Of a DNA stretch of 64,000 bases, positions 23,940-32,742 are shown one piece after another. A program made the position numbers and the translations under genes. Location of the stretch: assembly GCA_963739245.1 (NCBI GenBank), contig CAVTZP010000007.1, forward strand, positions 1 to 64,000, written 5' to 3'. The stretch is from CAVTZP01 sp963739245 (GTDB lineage: Bacteria; Chloroflexota; Dehalococcoidia; Dehalococcoidales; BS750m-G39). Below the pieces are notes generated by a model, which did not search any database, was not told where the DNA came from, and was given only the letters and a program-made list of their open reading frames with translations. Every line of letters begins with the position of its first letter. The first letter of the stretch is position 1.

Positions 23940-24887
23940 TCATGAAGCGCTCAATTCAGCTATCATCTCCCGAACCAATTTTATTGCCTCGGGGTGCCTC
24001 ATAACTATCACATCTCCCCCAGCCAGAAGCAGAACCATGGCTGATATTGCTTCCAGCAAGATTCCCCGTTTCCTGACATCGCCGAGCTTGGGGTCTTCCT
24101 CCGTTGGAATATGTACTTCCTTGGTCTTCCACACCTCTTTAGATATATTGCAAATGAGAGGGAACTGCAGCTTTTCGTCCTGCTGGGCTAGCCCGGCCAT
24201 TCTCATTCTCTCCATCACCGAGTAGCAATACTCAATACCATAGCCGATGCAACTTACTGTAGGGTCAACTATAACCAGTTCATCGGGGACACCAAGGTTA
24301 CCGAGGAGGATATTAAGCTGCTTAGCCAGGTTTATATCTATCGGCGTTGACGCCATTACCGTATGGTGGTAACCGATAGCGGCAGCACCAACCTTCTTAT
24401 AATTGCCCTCGGCAACCGGCCCGATGACTAGATTTTTCCCCTGGCAGGCCTCACATACCTTCCTTAGCACCTCAGCATCTTTATCGGCGTTACCTGTTCC
24501 CCAGACAATTAAGGGGACATTAGTGGCATCGGCTACCTTTTTGACCACCTCGGTGGCTTCATCCACACCCCGGTTAAGCCCATTGGGGTCGGTGCTGACC
24601 AACTGAAGGGCAATCATCTCCGCCCCATAATCGTTAATGCATTTCTTTGCCCAAGCCACCGGGTCATTGGTTACCCCGGGGAAGGGTTCTAGGGCAGCCG
24701 CCGCCCAGTCATCGGGAGGCATGTCCCATACCTCCATGGCTATCCGAGGTGGATGGGGCATTGTCCCTTCAAATAGATAGAACGGGTAGCATGTCTCCCC
24801 GCCAACCGTCACAACCTTGTCACCACTGCCCAGCTTTATTTCTTTAATCCTGCCGGTATATGCTGTTTTAGGGATTTCAAATGCCAT
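23940..24887 (-). CDS. acsD: Corrinoid iron-sulfur protein, small subunit
   Basis: 315 residues counting from the ATG at 24885-24887; GGAGG lies 8 bases upstream of it, and the ATG 21 bases further up lacks a site. The protein is a TIM barrel (AcsD/CdhD) with DPNGLNRG and VDPTVSCIGYG motifs. It pairs with AcsC. The gene starts 17 bases after the 72-aa unknown gene. Confidence 0.94.
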   Translation of the reverse strand: MAFEIPKTAYTGRIKEIKLGSGDKVVTVGGETCYPFYLFEGTMPHPPRIAMEVWDMPPDDWAAAALEPFPGVTNDPVAWAKKCINDYGAEMIALQLVSTDPNGLNRGVDEATEVVKKVADATNVPLIVWGTGNADKDAEVLRKVCEACQGKNLVIGPVAEGNYKKVGAAAIGYHHTVMASTPIDINLAKQLNILLGNLGVPDELVIVDPTVSCIGYGIEYCYSVMERMRMAGLAQQDEKLQFPLICNISKEVWKTKEVHIPTEEDPKLGDVRKRGILLEAISAMVLLLAGGDVIVMRHPEAIKLVREMIAELSAS

Positions 24888-24904
24888 CCTCGTCTCCTCC
24901 TTAC

Positions 24905-25123
24905 TCAAGCTGGTTTCTTTCGCTTCTCACTGCCGTACCACTCTTTGCCATACCAGTATCGCTCGGCAGCCTCTAGATACTTGAGCCTTTCCTCCCTACT
25001 TTCTAGTTTCTGCCGCCATTTCCCCAGCTCCTCACCCTCAGGTTTACCTTCCTCAAAGGTGGCTCCCAGCACCTCTACCTCCCCTCTACCCGGTGCCTTC
25101 TTTTTCTCAACCTTATACTCCAT
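24905..25123 (-). CDS. Unknown charged 72-aa protein in the Wood-Ljungdahl operon
   Basis: 72 residues, about 45% Lys, Arg, Glu or Asp, with no Cys and no membrane helix. The N-terminal half is Gly/Glu-rich; the C-terminal half (WRQKLESREERLKYLEAAERYWYG) is a probable helix. It fits exactly between folD (10 bases) and acsD (17 bases), with an AAGGG site before its ATG. I recognise no family. Conservation of this slot in related genomes would indicate an assembly or regulatory factor. Confidence 0.6.
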   Translation of the reverse strand: MEYKVEKKKAPGRGEVEVLGATFEEGKPEGEELGKWRQKLESREERLKYLEAAERYWYGKEWYGSEKRKKPA

Positions 25124-25133
25124 CCCTTGCCTC

Positions 25134-26021
25134 CTAGGCTATGCCAGCGGCTAATTTTGCCGCCCTTACTGTATTCATCATAAGCATGGTTATGGTCATA
25201 GGTCCCACCCCACCGGGGACCGGGGTGATAGCTTTCGCCTTCTCCTTGACCGTGTCAAAGTCGACATCACCAACGAGGATTCTCTTCCCATCGGCGGTCT
25301 TACCGACCTCGTTCACGCCGACATCAATCACGACCACACCTTCCTTGACCATGTCACCGGTGATGGCCTTGGGTCTGCCCGCCGCCACTATTAATATATC
25401 AGCCCTCTTGGTATGGAAGGCTAAGTCTCTGGTTCCGGTGTGACATATAGTTACCGTGGCATTAGCCCCCGGTTTCTTTTGAAGCAGGATGTTGGCTATT
25501 GGCTTGCCCACGATATTGCTCCTACCGACAACGACCACCTCTGCCCCGTCAATCTTAGTACCGGACCGAATTAGAAGCTGCTGAATGCCGGCAGGGGTGC
25601 AGGGCAAATAATCTGGCTCCCCAATCATCAGTTTGCCCACATTCACCGGGTGGAAGCCATCAACGTCCTTCTTGGGGTCAATAGCATAGAGGACTTCCTC
25701 CTCATTCAGATGCCTGGGCAGGGGTAGCTGGACTAAAATCCCGTTAATCTTAGGGTCTTTATTGAGCTTTTCTATCAAGGCGATAAGTTCTTTCTGGGTG
25801 GTCTTCTCCGGGAGGTCGTATCTTTCCGAGTAGATACCCAGTTCTTTTGAGGTCTTTTCTTTGCCGCCAACATAGACCTGCGAGGCTGGGTCGGCACCAA
25901 CGAGGACCGTGACCAGACCAGGCACGACGTTATGCTTCGCCTTGAGTTCGGCTATCTCCTTTTTTAGTTCTTCGCGAATCTGCGCGGCGATTTCAGCACC
26001 TTTAATCAGTTGTGCGGTCAT
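25134..26021 (-). CDS. folD: Bifunctional methylene-THF dehydrogenase/cyclohydrolase
   Basis: 295 residues with the family motifs YVGGKEK (catalytic Lys about 56), ILVQLPLP, PKKDVDGF, GRSNIVGKP and PVPGGVGPMT. It converts methenyl- and methylene-THF in the methyl branch using NADP(H). The operon has no separate fchA, so FolD probably supplies both activities. Confidence 0.95.
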   Translation of the reverse strand: MTAQLIKGAEIAAQIREELKKEIAELKAKHNVVPGLVTVLVGADPASQVYVGGKEKTSKELGIYSERYDLPEKTTQKELIALIEKLNKDPKINGILVQLPLPRHLNEEEVLYAIDPKKDVDGFHPVNVGKLMIGEPDYLPCTPAGIQQLLIRSGTKIDGAEVVVVGRSNIVGKPIANILLQKKPGANATVTICHTGTRDLAFHTKRADILIVAAGRPKAITGDMVKEGVVVIDVGVNEVGKTADGKRILVGDVDFDTVKEKAKAITPVPGGVGPMTITMLMMNTVRAAKLAAGIA

Positions 26022-26022
26022 T

Positions 26023-26805
26023 TTACCCCCTTTTCACCTGGACTTTATCGGTTTGCAAAAGCTTATCCATCAGAGTATTAACTGCCCTCACTGCTTGGGA
26101 AGTATCAGGCAGGTTGAGAAGTGGCTTCAACTTAAGGTCATACTGATATACTTCCTCATCGAGGGGAATGGTGGCTATGGGGTTGATTCCCAGCCTATTC
26201 AGTTCGTCAACGACAAGCGGGTCTAACTCAGAGGGAGCAAGATTGATTACCACTGATTGCCTCTTCACGGTTAGTTTGAGTTCACTAATCAGACTTTTTA
26301 TCCGTGCCACCGTTCTAACGCCCTTCACTGAATGGTCAGAGATTATGAGCAGCTCGTCAATATCCTTGGTTGTTCCCCGGGACAGATGCTCCATCCCCGC
26401 CTCGTTATCCATAACCATATAAGCATAGTTTTCGGCGAGGGTGTCAATGAATTTTCTCAGGATAGTATTGGGATAGCAGTAGCAATCCGCACCCTCCCCC
26501 CTACCCATCGTCAAAAGGTCAAGCCCCTTGGTTTCCACCATCGCCTCGTTTAGCTTATACTCCAGATAAGCCTCCTTGGTCATCCCCGGGGGAATCTTTA
26601 TCTTGTCCCGTTGAAAATCATAGAGTATCGTGCCGACCGTTTGTTTTATGTCAAGTCCTAAACTCTCCCCGAGGTTGGCATTGGGGTCAGCGTCAACGGC
26701 CAAAATAGGTCCTAAGCCGCTATTCTTCAGGTAGCGAATGATAATGCTGGCGATAGAAGTCTTCCCGCTACCACCCTTCCCCGCTACAGCGATATTAAAG
26801 CTCAA
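26023..26805 (-). CDS. cooC: CooC/AcsF-type ATPase, nickel insertion
   Basis: 260 residues with a deviant P-loop GKGGSGKTS at 9-17, switch region DADPNANLG, and a C-terminal region typical of CooC/AcsF rather than ParA. A CYCYP segment (about 108-112) matches the paired Cys that bind Ni at the dimer interface of CooC. It is expected to load nickel into CODH (C cluster) or AcsB. A second paralog lies at 28646-29419. Confidence 0.88.
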   Translation of the reverse strand: MSFNIAVAGKGGSGKTSIASIIIRYLKNSGLGPILAVDADPNANLGESLGLDIKQTVGTILYDFQRDKIKIPPGMTKEAYLEYKLNEAMVETKGLDLLTMGRGEGADCYCYPNTILRKFIDTLAENYAYMVMDNEAGMEHLSRGTTKDIDELLIISDHSVKGVRTVARIKSLISELKLTVKRQSVVINLAPSELDPLVVDELNRLGINPIATIPLDEEVYQYDLKLKPLLNLPDTSQAVRAVNTLMDKLLQTDKVQVKRG

Positions 26806-26842
26806 GATAACATCCTTTGCTCTGCTTCTACTTTTTTATTTC

Positions 26843-28615
26843 TTAATCTACTTCATGAAGTCCCTTGACCTTCCCCGTCTTCACATCAACATCTACCTTC
26901 CTGAAGGCCGGGTCAGAACCGGTTCCCGGCATCAGGCTGATGGTTCCGGCCATCGGGCAGAGGAACTTGGATCCGGAATAGATTAATATATCGCGAATAG
27001 GCAGCGTCCACCCCTTGGGAACACCCTTGAGGGTGGGGTCATGAGTAAGGCTTAGATGTGTCTTGACCATCATGGTAGCATACTCATCATACTTGGGGTC
27101 AGCCTCAAAAGCTTTAGCCTTGGCTTCGGCTTCCGGGCTCCAGGACACACCATCAGCCCCGTAGACTACCTTGGCAACCTTATCTACTCTGTCTCTCAGC
27201 TTCATTTCATTGGGATAGAGGAACCTGAAGTCATTCTTCTCCTCGCAGGCTTCTTTGACGGCGTCAGCCAGTTCCAGGGCACCAGCGCCGCCGTTAGAAT
27301 AATGAGATGATGTGGCACAACGAGCTCCCGCTGCCTCGGCTGCCTTGCGAACGATGGCAATCTCTTCCTTGGTATCAGTGGGGAAGCTATTGACACACAC
27401 CACCGGGTTGATGCCCGAGGCTCTGATGATATTGATGTGGTGCACCAGATTGATGCAGCCCTTCTCCACTAACTCCGGTGCTGATTTCTTATAGGCTTCA
27501 GGCAGAGCTACACCAGCAACTACCTTGGGACCACCGCCGTGCATCTTCAGCGACCGGACAGTGGCGACAAGCACCGACACATTTGGCTTGAGACCACTGT
27601 AGCGGCACTTGACGTTCCAGAACTTTTCAAAGCCAATGTCAGCGGCAAAGCCGCTCTCGGTAACATGGTAATCAAACATCTTCAGTCCGAGGCGGTCAGC
27701 AATAATTGATGACTGCCCGACGGCGATGTTGGCAAATGGGCCGGCATGCACCATACAAGGCTGGTATTCTGCAGTACAACAGAGGGTGGGGTTAATGGTG
27801 TTGCGCATCCAGGCGGTCATGGCGCCGGCTACCTCCAGGTCTCCCGTAGTAATGGGGTTCCCCTTCTTATCAAAGGCCACCGTGATGTGATTCATTCTTT
27901 CCCGCAGGTCAGCCAAATCTCTGACGATAGACAGCATCGCCATCAGCTCCGAGCTCACCGCGATGCCAAACTTGGACTGCATCAGAAAGCCGTCCATACG
28001 CCCGCCGATGCCAATGATTATATTGCGGAGACTCTGGGCGCAGAAGTCCATTATCCAGCCCATCTCCACGCGGTTGGGGTCGACATCCAGCCGGCGCATC
28101 TTACTAAGCCTGGCTAGCTGGTCATCATCATAGTTACGCTCGTGCTGCATCCGGGCAGTAAGGGCTACCATCGCCAGATTGTGGGCATTCATGATATCAT
28201 TAATATCACCGGTAAGACCCATAGAAAACTCGGTGTGGGGGATAAGTATGGCGTTGCCGCCGCCGGCGGCGGTGCCCTTGACATTCATCGTGGGACCACC
28301 GGAAGGCTGGCGGATGCAGCCGCCAACATTCTCCCCCTGCTTGCCCAAACCCTCCATAAGACCCATCGTGGTCGTTGTCTTCCCTTCGCCCAGGGGGGTG
28401 GGGGTAACCGCCGTCACCTCAATGTACTTACCGTCTGGTTTATTCTTTAGCCTTTCCATAACCTTCAGGAAATCGAGCTTGGCTACCTTCCCATAAGCAA
28501 GTACTTCATCCTTTTTTAGACCCAGTTTCTCCCGCCACTCCTCTGGTGTTGGCATGTGCTCTTCTGCCGCTTCGGCAATCTGCCAATCTGCCATTTTTGA
28601 CACATCGTAAGCCAT
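26843..28615 (-). CDS. fhs: Formate-tetrahydrofolate ligase
   Basis: 590 residues, somewhat longer than the usual 555-560. Motifs TPLGEGKTTTT (P-loop), GGPTMNVKGTAAGGG and EFSMGLTGD are diagnostic. It makes 10-formyl-THF from formate, ATP and THF. The extra length is at the N-terminus (about 40 residues before the conserved core). Second gene of the operon. Confidence 0.96.
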   Translation of the reverse strand: MAYDVSKMADWQIAEAAEEHMPTPEEWREKLGLKKDEVLAYGKVAKLDFLKVMERLKNKPDGKYIEVTAVTPTPLGEGKTTTTMGLMEGLGKQGENVGGCIRQPSGGPTMNVKGTAAGGGNAILIPHTEFSMGLTGDINDIMNAHNLAMVALTARMQHERNYDDDQLARLSKMRRLDVDPNRVEMGWIMDFCAQSLRNIIIGIGGRMDGFLMQSKFGIAVSSELMAMLSIVRDLADLRERMNHITVAFDKKGNPITTGDLEVAGAMTAWMRNTINPTLCCTAEYQPCMVHAGPFANIAVGQSSIIADRLGLKMFDYHVTESGFAADIGFEKFWNVKCRYSGLKPNVSVLVATVRSLKMHGGGPKVVAGVALPEAYKKSAPELVEKGCINLVHHINIIRASGINPVVCVNSFPTDTKEEIAIVRKAAEAAGARCATSSHYSNGGAGALELADAVKEACEEKNDFRFLYPNEMKLRDRVDKVAKVVYGADGVSWSPEAEAKAKAFEADPKYDEYATMMVKTHLSLTHDPTLKGVPKGWTLPIRDILIYSGSKFLCPMAGTISLMPGTGSDPAFRKVDVDVKTGKVKGLHEVD

Positions 28616-28645
28616 AGGAACCCCTTTCGTTTTAATATTTTTTAA

Positions 28646-29419
28646 TTATGATACCACAGTTGGTAACAAGGCATGGTAGATTTTTCTCACTTCACTGATA
28701 ACCGGCTGACTGGCATCAAGAACCGGACGATGGCTAAGGTCAGCATTAACTATTGCCTGGTCATAGGGGATGAAACCGAGGAATTCAAAACCGGAAAGGC
28801 TAGAGGCCAGGAATTCCCTATCTGATTGACTCCGGACTTTGTTGGCGACTATTGCGATATTTTGTAAACCAATCTCCCCGGCCAGCTTATTGATTCTATG
28901 GGCAGTCTCAACGCTCGTTCTGCCCGGTTCCACCACTATAATCAGCTTATCCACTGCCTTAGCGGTGGCTCGCCCCAGATGCTCTACCCCAGCCTCCATG
29001 TCCAGAATAACCACTTCATTTCGTTCCAGGAGCAAGTGAGTAATCAGGGCTTGTAGCAAGGCATTTTCCGGGCAATAGCAACCACTACCCCCCTTCTTAA
29101 TTCGCCCCATCACCATTAGTTTGATGCCGTTATATTCCCGAAAGTATTTTTCGGGCAAATCATCAACCTTGGGATTTAGCTTAAAAAAGCCCCCGACCTG
29201 ACCGGCTGGTGCTCCAGTCCGTTCCTCAATAAGAGCGCGCATCTCAGATATAGGGGTTATCTCATCAGGATGGGGAAAGCCAAGGGTGGCTGCTAGATTA
29301 GAATTGGGGTCGGCATCTATCGCTAAAACGGCGTAGCCAGCCTCAGCAAATGTCCGGGAAAGGAGTGAGGCTAATAGGGTCTTCCCTACCCCGCCCTTAC
29401 CGCTAATAGCAATCTTCAT
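28646..29419 (-). CDS. CooC-like ATPase, second paralog
   Basis: 257 residues with GKGGVGKTLL at 7-16, DADPNSNLA (37-45) and a GSGCYCPEN segment carrying the CxC pair of CooC-type nickel chaperones. It is the first gene of the Wood-Ljungdahl operon. Two such ATPases in one operon may divide work between CODH and acetyl-CoA synthase, but sequence alone does not show which serves which. Confidence 0.88.
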   Translation of the reverse strand: MKIAISGKGGVGKTLLASLLSRTFAEAGYAVLAIDADPNSNLAATLGFPHPDEITPISEMRALIEERTGAPAGQVGGFFKLNPKVDDLPEKYFREYNGIKLMVMGRIKKGGSGCYCPENALLQALITHLLLERNEVVILDMEAGVEHLGRATAKAVDKLIIVVEPGRTSVETAHRINKLAGEIGLQNIAIVANKVRSQSDREFLASSLSGFEFLGFIPYDQAIVNADLSHRPVLDASQPVISEVRKIYHALLPTVVS

Positions 29420-29445
29420 TGGAATCCTGCTTTAGGCACAATTAA

Positions 29446-29482
29446 AGCTAAGACTTAAAGGAGAAAACTTTCAAGCTTAGCT
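29446..29482 (-). promoter_or_regulatory. Leader hairpin of the Wood-Ljungdahl operon
   Basis: An imperfect stem with 15-base arms (29446-29460 with 29468-29482) and a 7-base loop lies in the roughly 120-base leader, ending 26 bases before the first start codon. On the minus strand it is followed by TTTAATTG. It may attenuate transcription or stabilise the leader. No THF or cobalamin riboswitch core is recognisable. Confidence 0.4.
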
Positions 29483-29541
29483 CCGTCAGATTGCCCGTTA
29501 GTTATTAATAAGGACTATATCTTGGGTACTAAACCATAAGT

Positions 29542-29571
29542 AGTATATCTTATCGGTGAATGAGAAGTCAA
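29542..29571 (-). promoter_or_regulatory. Promoter of the Wood-Ljungdahl operon
   Basis: Minus-strand TTGACT (29566-29571), an 18-bp spacer and TATACT (29542-29547). It lies in the 168-base gap after sbcD, about 122 bases upstream of the first gene. It is the only good promoter I see ahead of this 20-kb gene series. Confidence 0.65.
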
Positions 29572-29587
29572 TAGATTGCGTTGTTCC

Positions 29588-30826
29588 TTATTTAGTTCTC
29601 TGCTCTTCTATCAATTTCTCCCCATACTCAAGTAAAAGCTTGGCTCGTTCTAGGGCTATCTTCTTTGATTCAAGATAAGCCTTCAGGGCGTCAAGGGGGG
29701 TTATTTCCTCAGCTGTCCACTTTCCCAGCCTGAGGCGGGTCTCCCGCTTAATATCCTTGGCAATGGTAAGGTAATAAGCCTCTTTCATGGCATTCCTGAT
29801 GTCATTGTCCCTCAGCCCACCTTCGCCCTCCGCCGGCAGGCTAATGCTCAGCCGTACTATGGCATCCTTTATCTTGTCTTGCTGCTCAGCGATAGCTTTG
29901 AGCACTGTTGCCGTCGGGCCGGTGTCCTCCGGTTTAATATCGGCACTAATAGTAAGAAATCGGCGGCCAGTCACCGGATGGAAGTCAAAGGAAATAACCC
30001 TTCCCCCCTTTTCCTTACTCGGGTCAATTTCCACGAGGTAAAAGCCCTTATCATCCTTCTCCTCGCCGAAATCAAGTCGCTCCAGACTGCCGGGATAAAC
30101 TACCGGCGGGTCACTATTCAGAACCTGGTGTTTGTGAATATGACCTAGGGCAATATAATCAAAGGCAGGATTGGCAACATCGCTCAGCAGTAAGGCATGC
30201 TCCTGCCCGATGACCATTGACCTCTCTGAGCCTACCTGGGCGCCGGAGACCCAGACATGGGCCGCCAGTATCGCCGGCAATTCCGGGGCAAGCTTTGCGA
30301 TATCGGCCGCGATGACACTGCTTAGTGCCTGCTCCAGCCTCTGGTTTATCTGGTCAAGGGTTAGATTTTTGGTCTCTTCTCTAGTCAGTAGAGCGCTGCG
30401 CCTCAGCCAGGGTAAGGAGACGATTTGAACTGTCCCGCTATTGGTCGGAATACGGTATATCTCAGGGCGGTTGGAGACATAGACATTTCTCACCGCCAGG
30501 GTATCAAAGATTTCAGTGGTAGTAGCCCGGCCGATGGCATTAGGCAGGTCGTGGTTGCCGACGAGGAGAAAGATAGGAATACCGCTGGTGGAGAGGCGAT
30601 TAATTCTTTTGGCAAACTCCCGCTGGTGAGTCTGGGTTGGCTCGCGGCTTCTATAAGCATCGCCGCAGAAGAGGACAAGGTCTACCTTATTCTCTATGGC
30701 AAAATCCACTACCTGGTCTAAAGCATTTAGAAAGTCAAGCAGGCGCGAGGATAGTCCAGTAGCCGGGTCAAGATGACCATAGGTCTCAACGCCAAGGTGA
30801 AGGTCGGCAAAGTGGAGGATTTTCAA
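29588..30826 (-). CDS. sbcD: SbcD/Mre11-type exonuclease subunit
   Basis: 412 residues with calcineurin-like phosphoesterase motifs: FADLHLG (6-12), FCGDAYRS, LVGNHDL and ALGHIHKHQ, which bind the two Mn ions. The C-terminal part (about 270-412) is the capping and SbcC-binding region. SbcCD trims hairpins and double-strand ends. No sbcC follows in this window. Confidence 0.92.
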   Translation of the reverse strand: MKILHFADLHLGVETYGHLDPATGLSSRLLDFLNALDQVVDFAIENKVDLVLFCGDAYRSREPTQTHQREFAKRINRLSTSGIPIFLLVGNHDLPNAIGRATTTEIFDTLAVRNVYVSNRPEIYRIPTNSGTVQIVSLPWLRRSALLTREETKNLTLDQINQRLEQALSSVIAADIAKLAPELPAILAAHVWVSGAQVGSERSMVIGQEHALLLSDVANPAFDYIALGHIHKHQVLNSDPPVVYPGSLERLDFGEEKDDKGFYLVEIDPSKEKGGRVISFDFHPVTGRRFLTISADIKPEDTGPTATVLKAIAEQQDKIKDAIVRLSISLPAEGEGGLRDNDIRNAMKEAYYLTIAKDIKRETRLRLGKWTAEEITPLDALKAYLESKKIALERAKLLLEYGEKLIEEQRTK

Positions 30827-30847
30827 CCTCTCCCCCCCCCTATTATT

Positions 30848-30871
30848 AAAAAGAGGGGCTTCGCCCCTCTT
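30848..30871 (-). terminator. Intrinsic terminator after glyQS
   Basis: A 9-bp perfect stem, aagaggggc (30851-30859) and gcccctctt (30863-30871), with a TTC loop. On the minus strand the stem runs into a TTTTTAATAATA tract. It lies just beyond the glyQS stop and ahead of sbcD. Confidence 0.75.
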
Positions 30872-30877
30872 AACTCC

Positions 30878-32257
30878 CTACTGTTTAGATGTTCCCCCCT
30901 CTTTCCATATCTTGCCGCCGGGGGGAAGGATAAATAGGTCTTCGCCTTCCAGCTTGGCTTGGAGGGTCTTCTTTAGCTCGGCGATGGGGACTCGTATCTG
31001 GTTCAGGCTGTCGCGCTCCCTGATGGTGACCTGCTTATCCTCAAGCGACTGGAAGTCAACGGTAACACAGAAGGGGGTGCCAATCTCGTCCTGGCGCCGG
31101 TAGCGCCGCCCGATTGACTGGGCATCATCATACTGCGTCATAAAGTGCCGGCGCAGGTCAGTGTATATCTCCTTAGCCAGAGAGGCCAGGTTCTCCCGCC
31201 GGCTCAAGGGCAATATCGCCACCTTAATTGGGGCCAGGTCGGGGTGGAGATGGAGCACCACCCGTAGTTCGCCCTCAGCCATCTCTTCATCATAGGCATC
31301 GCACAAAAAAGCAAGGCAGGAGCGGTCAACCCCAGCCGATGGCTCAATGATATAAGGGGTGATATGCTCCTTGGTCTCTTCATCATAATAGCTCAGGCTC
31401 TTGCCGCTAAAACTTGAGTGCTGAACCAGGTCAAAGTCGCCGCGGTTGGCAATACCCTCCAGCTCCGCCCAGCCCATAGGGAATAGATAGTCAATGTCAG
31501 AGCACTCCTTGGCATAGTGCGCCAGTTCTTCTTTGCTGTGCGGGCGAAGCCTGAGGTTTTCCTTCTTGATGCCCAGCTTCGCATACCAGTTGGTGCGCTC
31601 CTCAACCCAGTAGTCAAACCACTGCTTAGCGCTATCCGGCTTAACGAAGAACTCAATCTCCATCTGCTCAAACTCGCGACAGCGGAAGATAAAGTTGCCG
31701 GTGGTAATCTCGTTGCGGAAGGCTTTGCCTATTTGAGCGATGCCGAAGGGCAGCCTCTTTCTGGTGCTATTGACCACATTCTCAAAGTTGACAAACATAC
31801 CCTGAGCGGTCTCCGGACGCAGATAGACCACACTAGCCTCGTCCTCAATCGGACCGATAAAGGTCTTAAACATCAGGTTAAACAGGCGAGGCTCGGTCAG
31901 CTCGCCACCGCAGGAGGGACAGCTACTGCCCTTTAGCTCATCACTGCGCCAGCGCAGGTGGCAGCTCTTGCACTCAACCAGAGGGTCAGTAAAACTTTCA
32001 ATATGTCCGCTGGCTTCCCACGTCCGGGGGTGCATCAGGATACTGGCATCCAGACCCACCATATCCTCGCGTTCCTGAACCACTGCCCGCCACCAGGCCC
32101 TTTTTACATTCTGTTTCAGCTCTACACCCAGAGGTCCGTAGTCCCAGCAGCTGGACAAGCCGCCATAGATTTCGCTGCTGGGGAAGATAAAGCCGCGCCG
32201 CTGGCACAGCGAGACAATCTTTGCCATATCAACCTTCGCTGGTGCTGACTCAGCCAC
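30878..32257 (-). CDS. glyQS: Glycyl-tRNA synthetase, homodimeric type
   Basis: 459 residues with class II aaRS motifs: motif 1 around GLSSCWDYGPLG, motif 2 IGKAFRNEIT and motif 3 GVDRSCLAFL. A CxxC...CxxC zinc insert (CKSCHLRW...CPSCGGE, about 97-118) is present. This is the alpha2 type found in archaea, eukaryotes and some bacteria, in contrast to the alpha2beta2 enzyme. The C-terminal anticodon domain is intact. Confidence 0.95.
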   Translation of the reverse strand: MAESAPAKVDMAKIVSLCQRRGFIFPSSEIYGGLSSCWDYGPLGVELKQNVKRAWWRAVVQEREDMVGLDASILMHPRTWEASGHIESFTDPLVECKSCHLRWRSDELKGSSCPSCGGELTEPRLFNLMFKTFIGPIEDEASVVYLRPETAQGMFVNFENVVNSTRKRLPFGIAQIGKAFRNEITTGNFIFRCREFEQMEIEFFVKPDSAKQWFDYWVEERTNWYAKLGIKKENLRLRPHSKEELAHYAKECSDIDYLFPMGWAELEGIANRGDFDLVQHSSFSGKSLSYYDEETKEHITPYIIEPSAGVDRSCLAFLCDAYDEEMAEGELRVVLHLHPDLAPIKVAILPLSRRENLASLAKEIYTDLRRHFMTQYDDAQSIGRRYRRQDEIGTPFCVTVDFQSLEDKQVTIRERDSLNQIRVPIAELKKTLQAKLEGEDLFILPPGGKIWKEGGTSKQ

Positions 32258-32741
32258 GCTGCCCTCCTCTCACCTTTGACAAAATCAAGACTCCGAACAT
32301 CACTAGACTAATAGTAACTAGCCCCAGAACAACTAACAGAAATACCCACATCGGCATAAGGTGTATTTGGTATGAATTGTAGCTGAAAATATCAACCATT
32401 GCAAAGCAGATTATAAACTGAGGCAGGGCAACGAAATTACCCGTAAATAAGACTAACCTCTCCGGTTTTATCTTGGTGCTCCCGGCTTGCCCGAATAAAG
32501 TGCTTAGTTTAGTTACCCCCCAAGCAATGCCCCCACCCAGAAGGACAAAGACAAGCTGTAGCGCAAGCACCCAGAACATGGTCATCTCCCGGCTTAGCCA
32601 CCTATCTGGTGTGCCATCAGGCTCAAAGTGGTAGGCTACCTCGGCAGGAAGCAGGGGGTAAAAGTAGGCTGACAAAGCCGCAGACAGGAGTAAAATGGCT
32701 ATCGGCACTATGATGTAGCTCAGGCGCATATCAATTTTCAA
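32250..32741 (-). CDS. DUF1648 membrane protein
   Basis: 163 residues with four hydrophobic helices (about 8-26, 51-75, 97-115, 126-152). The HFEPDGTPDRW segment between helices 1 and 2 is the hallmark of DUF1648. Family members are membrane proteins often linked to SdpI-type immunity; the role here is unknown. It overlaps glyQS by 8 bases. Confidence 0.75.
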   Translation of the reverse strand: MKIDMRLSYIIVPIAILLLSAALSAYFYPLLPAEVAYHFEPDGTPDRWLSREMTMFWVLALQLVFVLLGGGIAWGVTKLSTLFGQAGSTKIKPERLVLFTGNFVALPQFIICFAMVDIFSYNSYQIHLMPMWVFLLVVLGLVTISLVMFGVLILSKVRGGQRG

Positions 32742-32742
32742 T

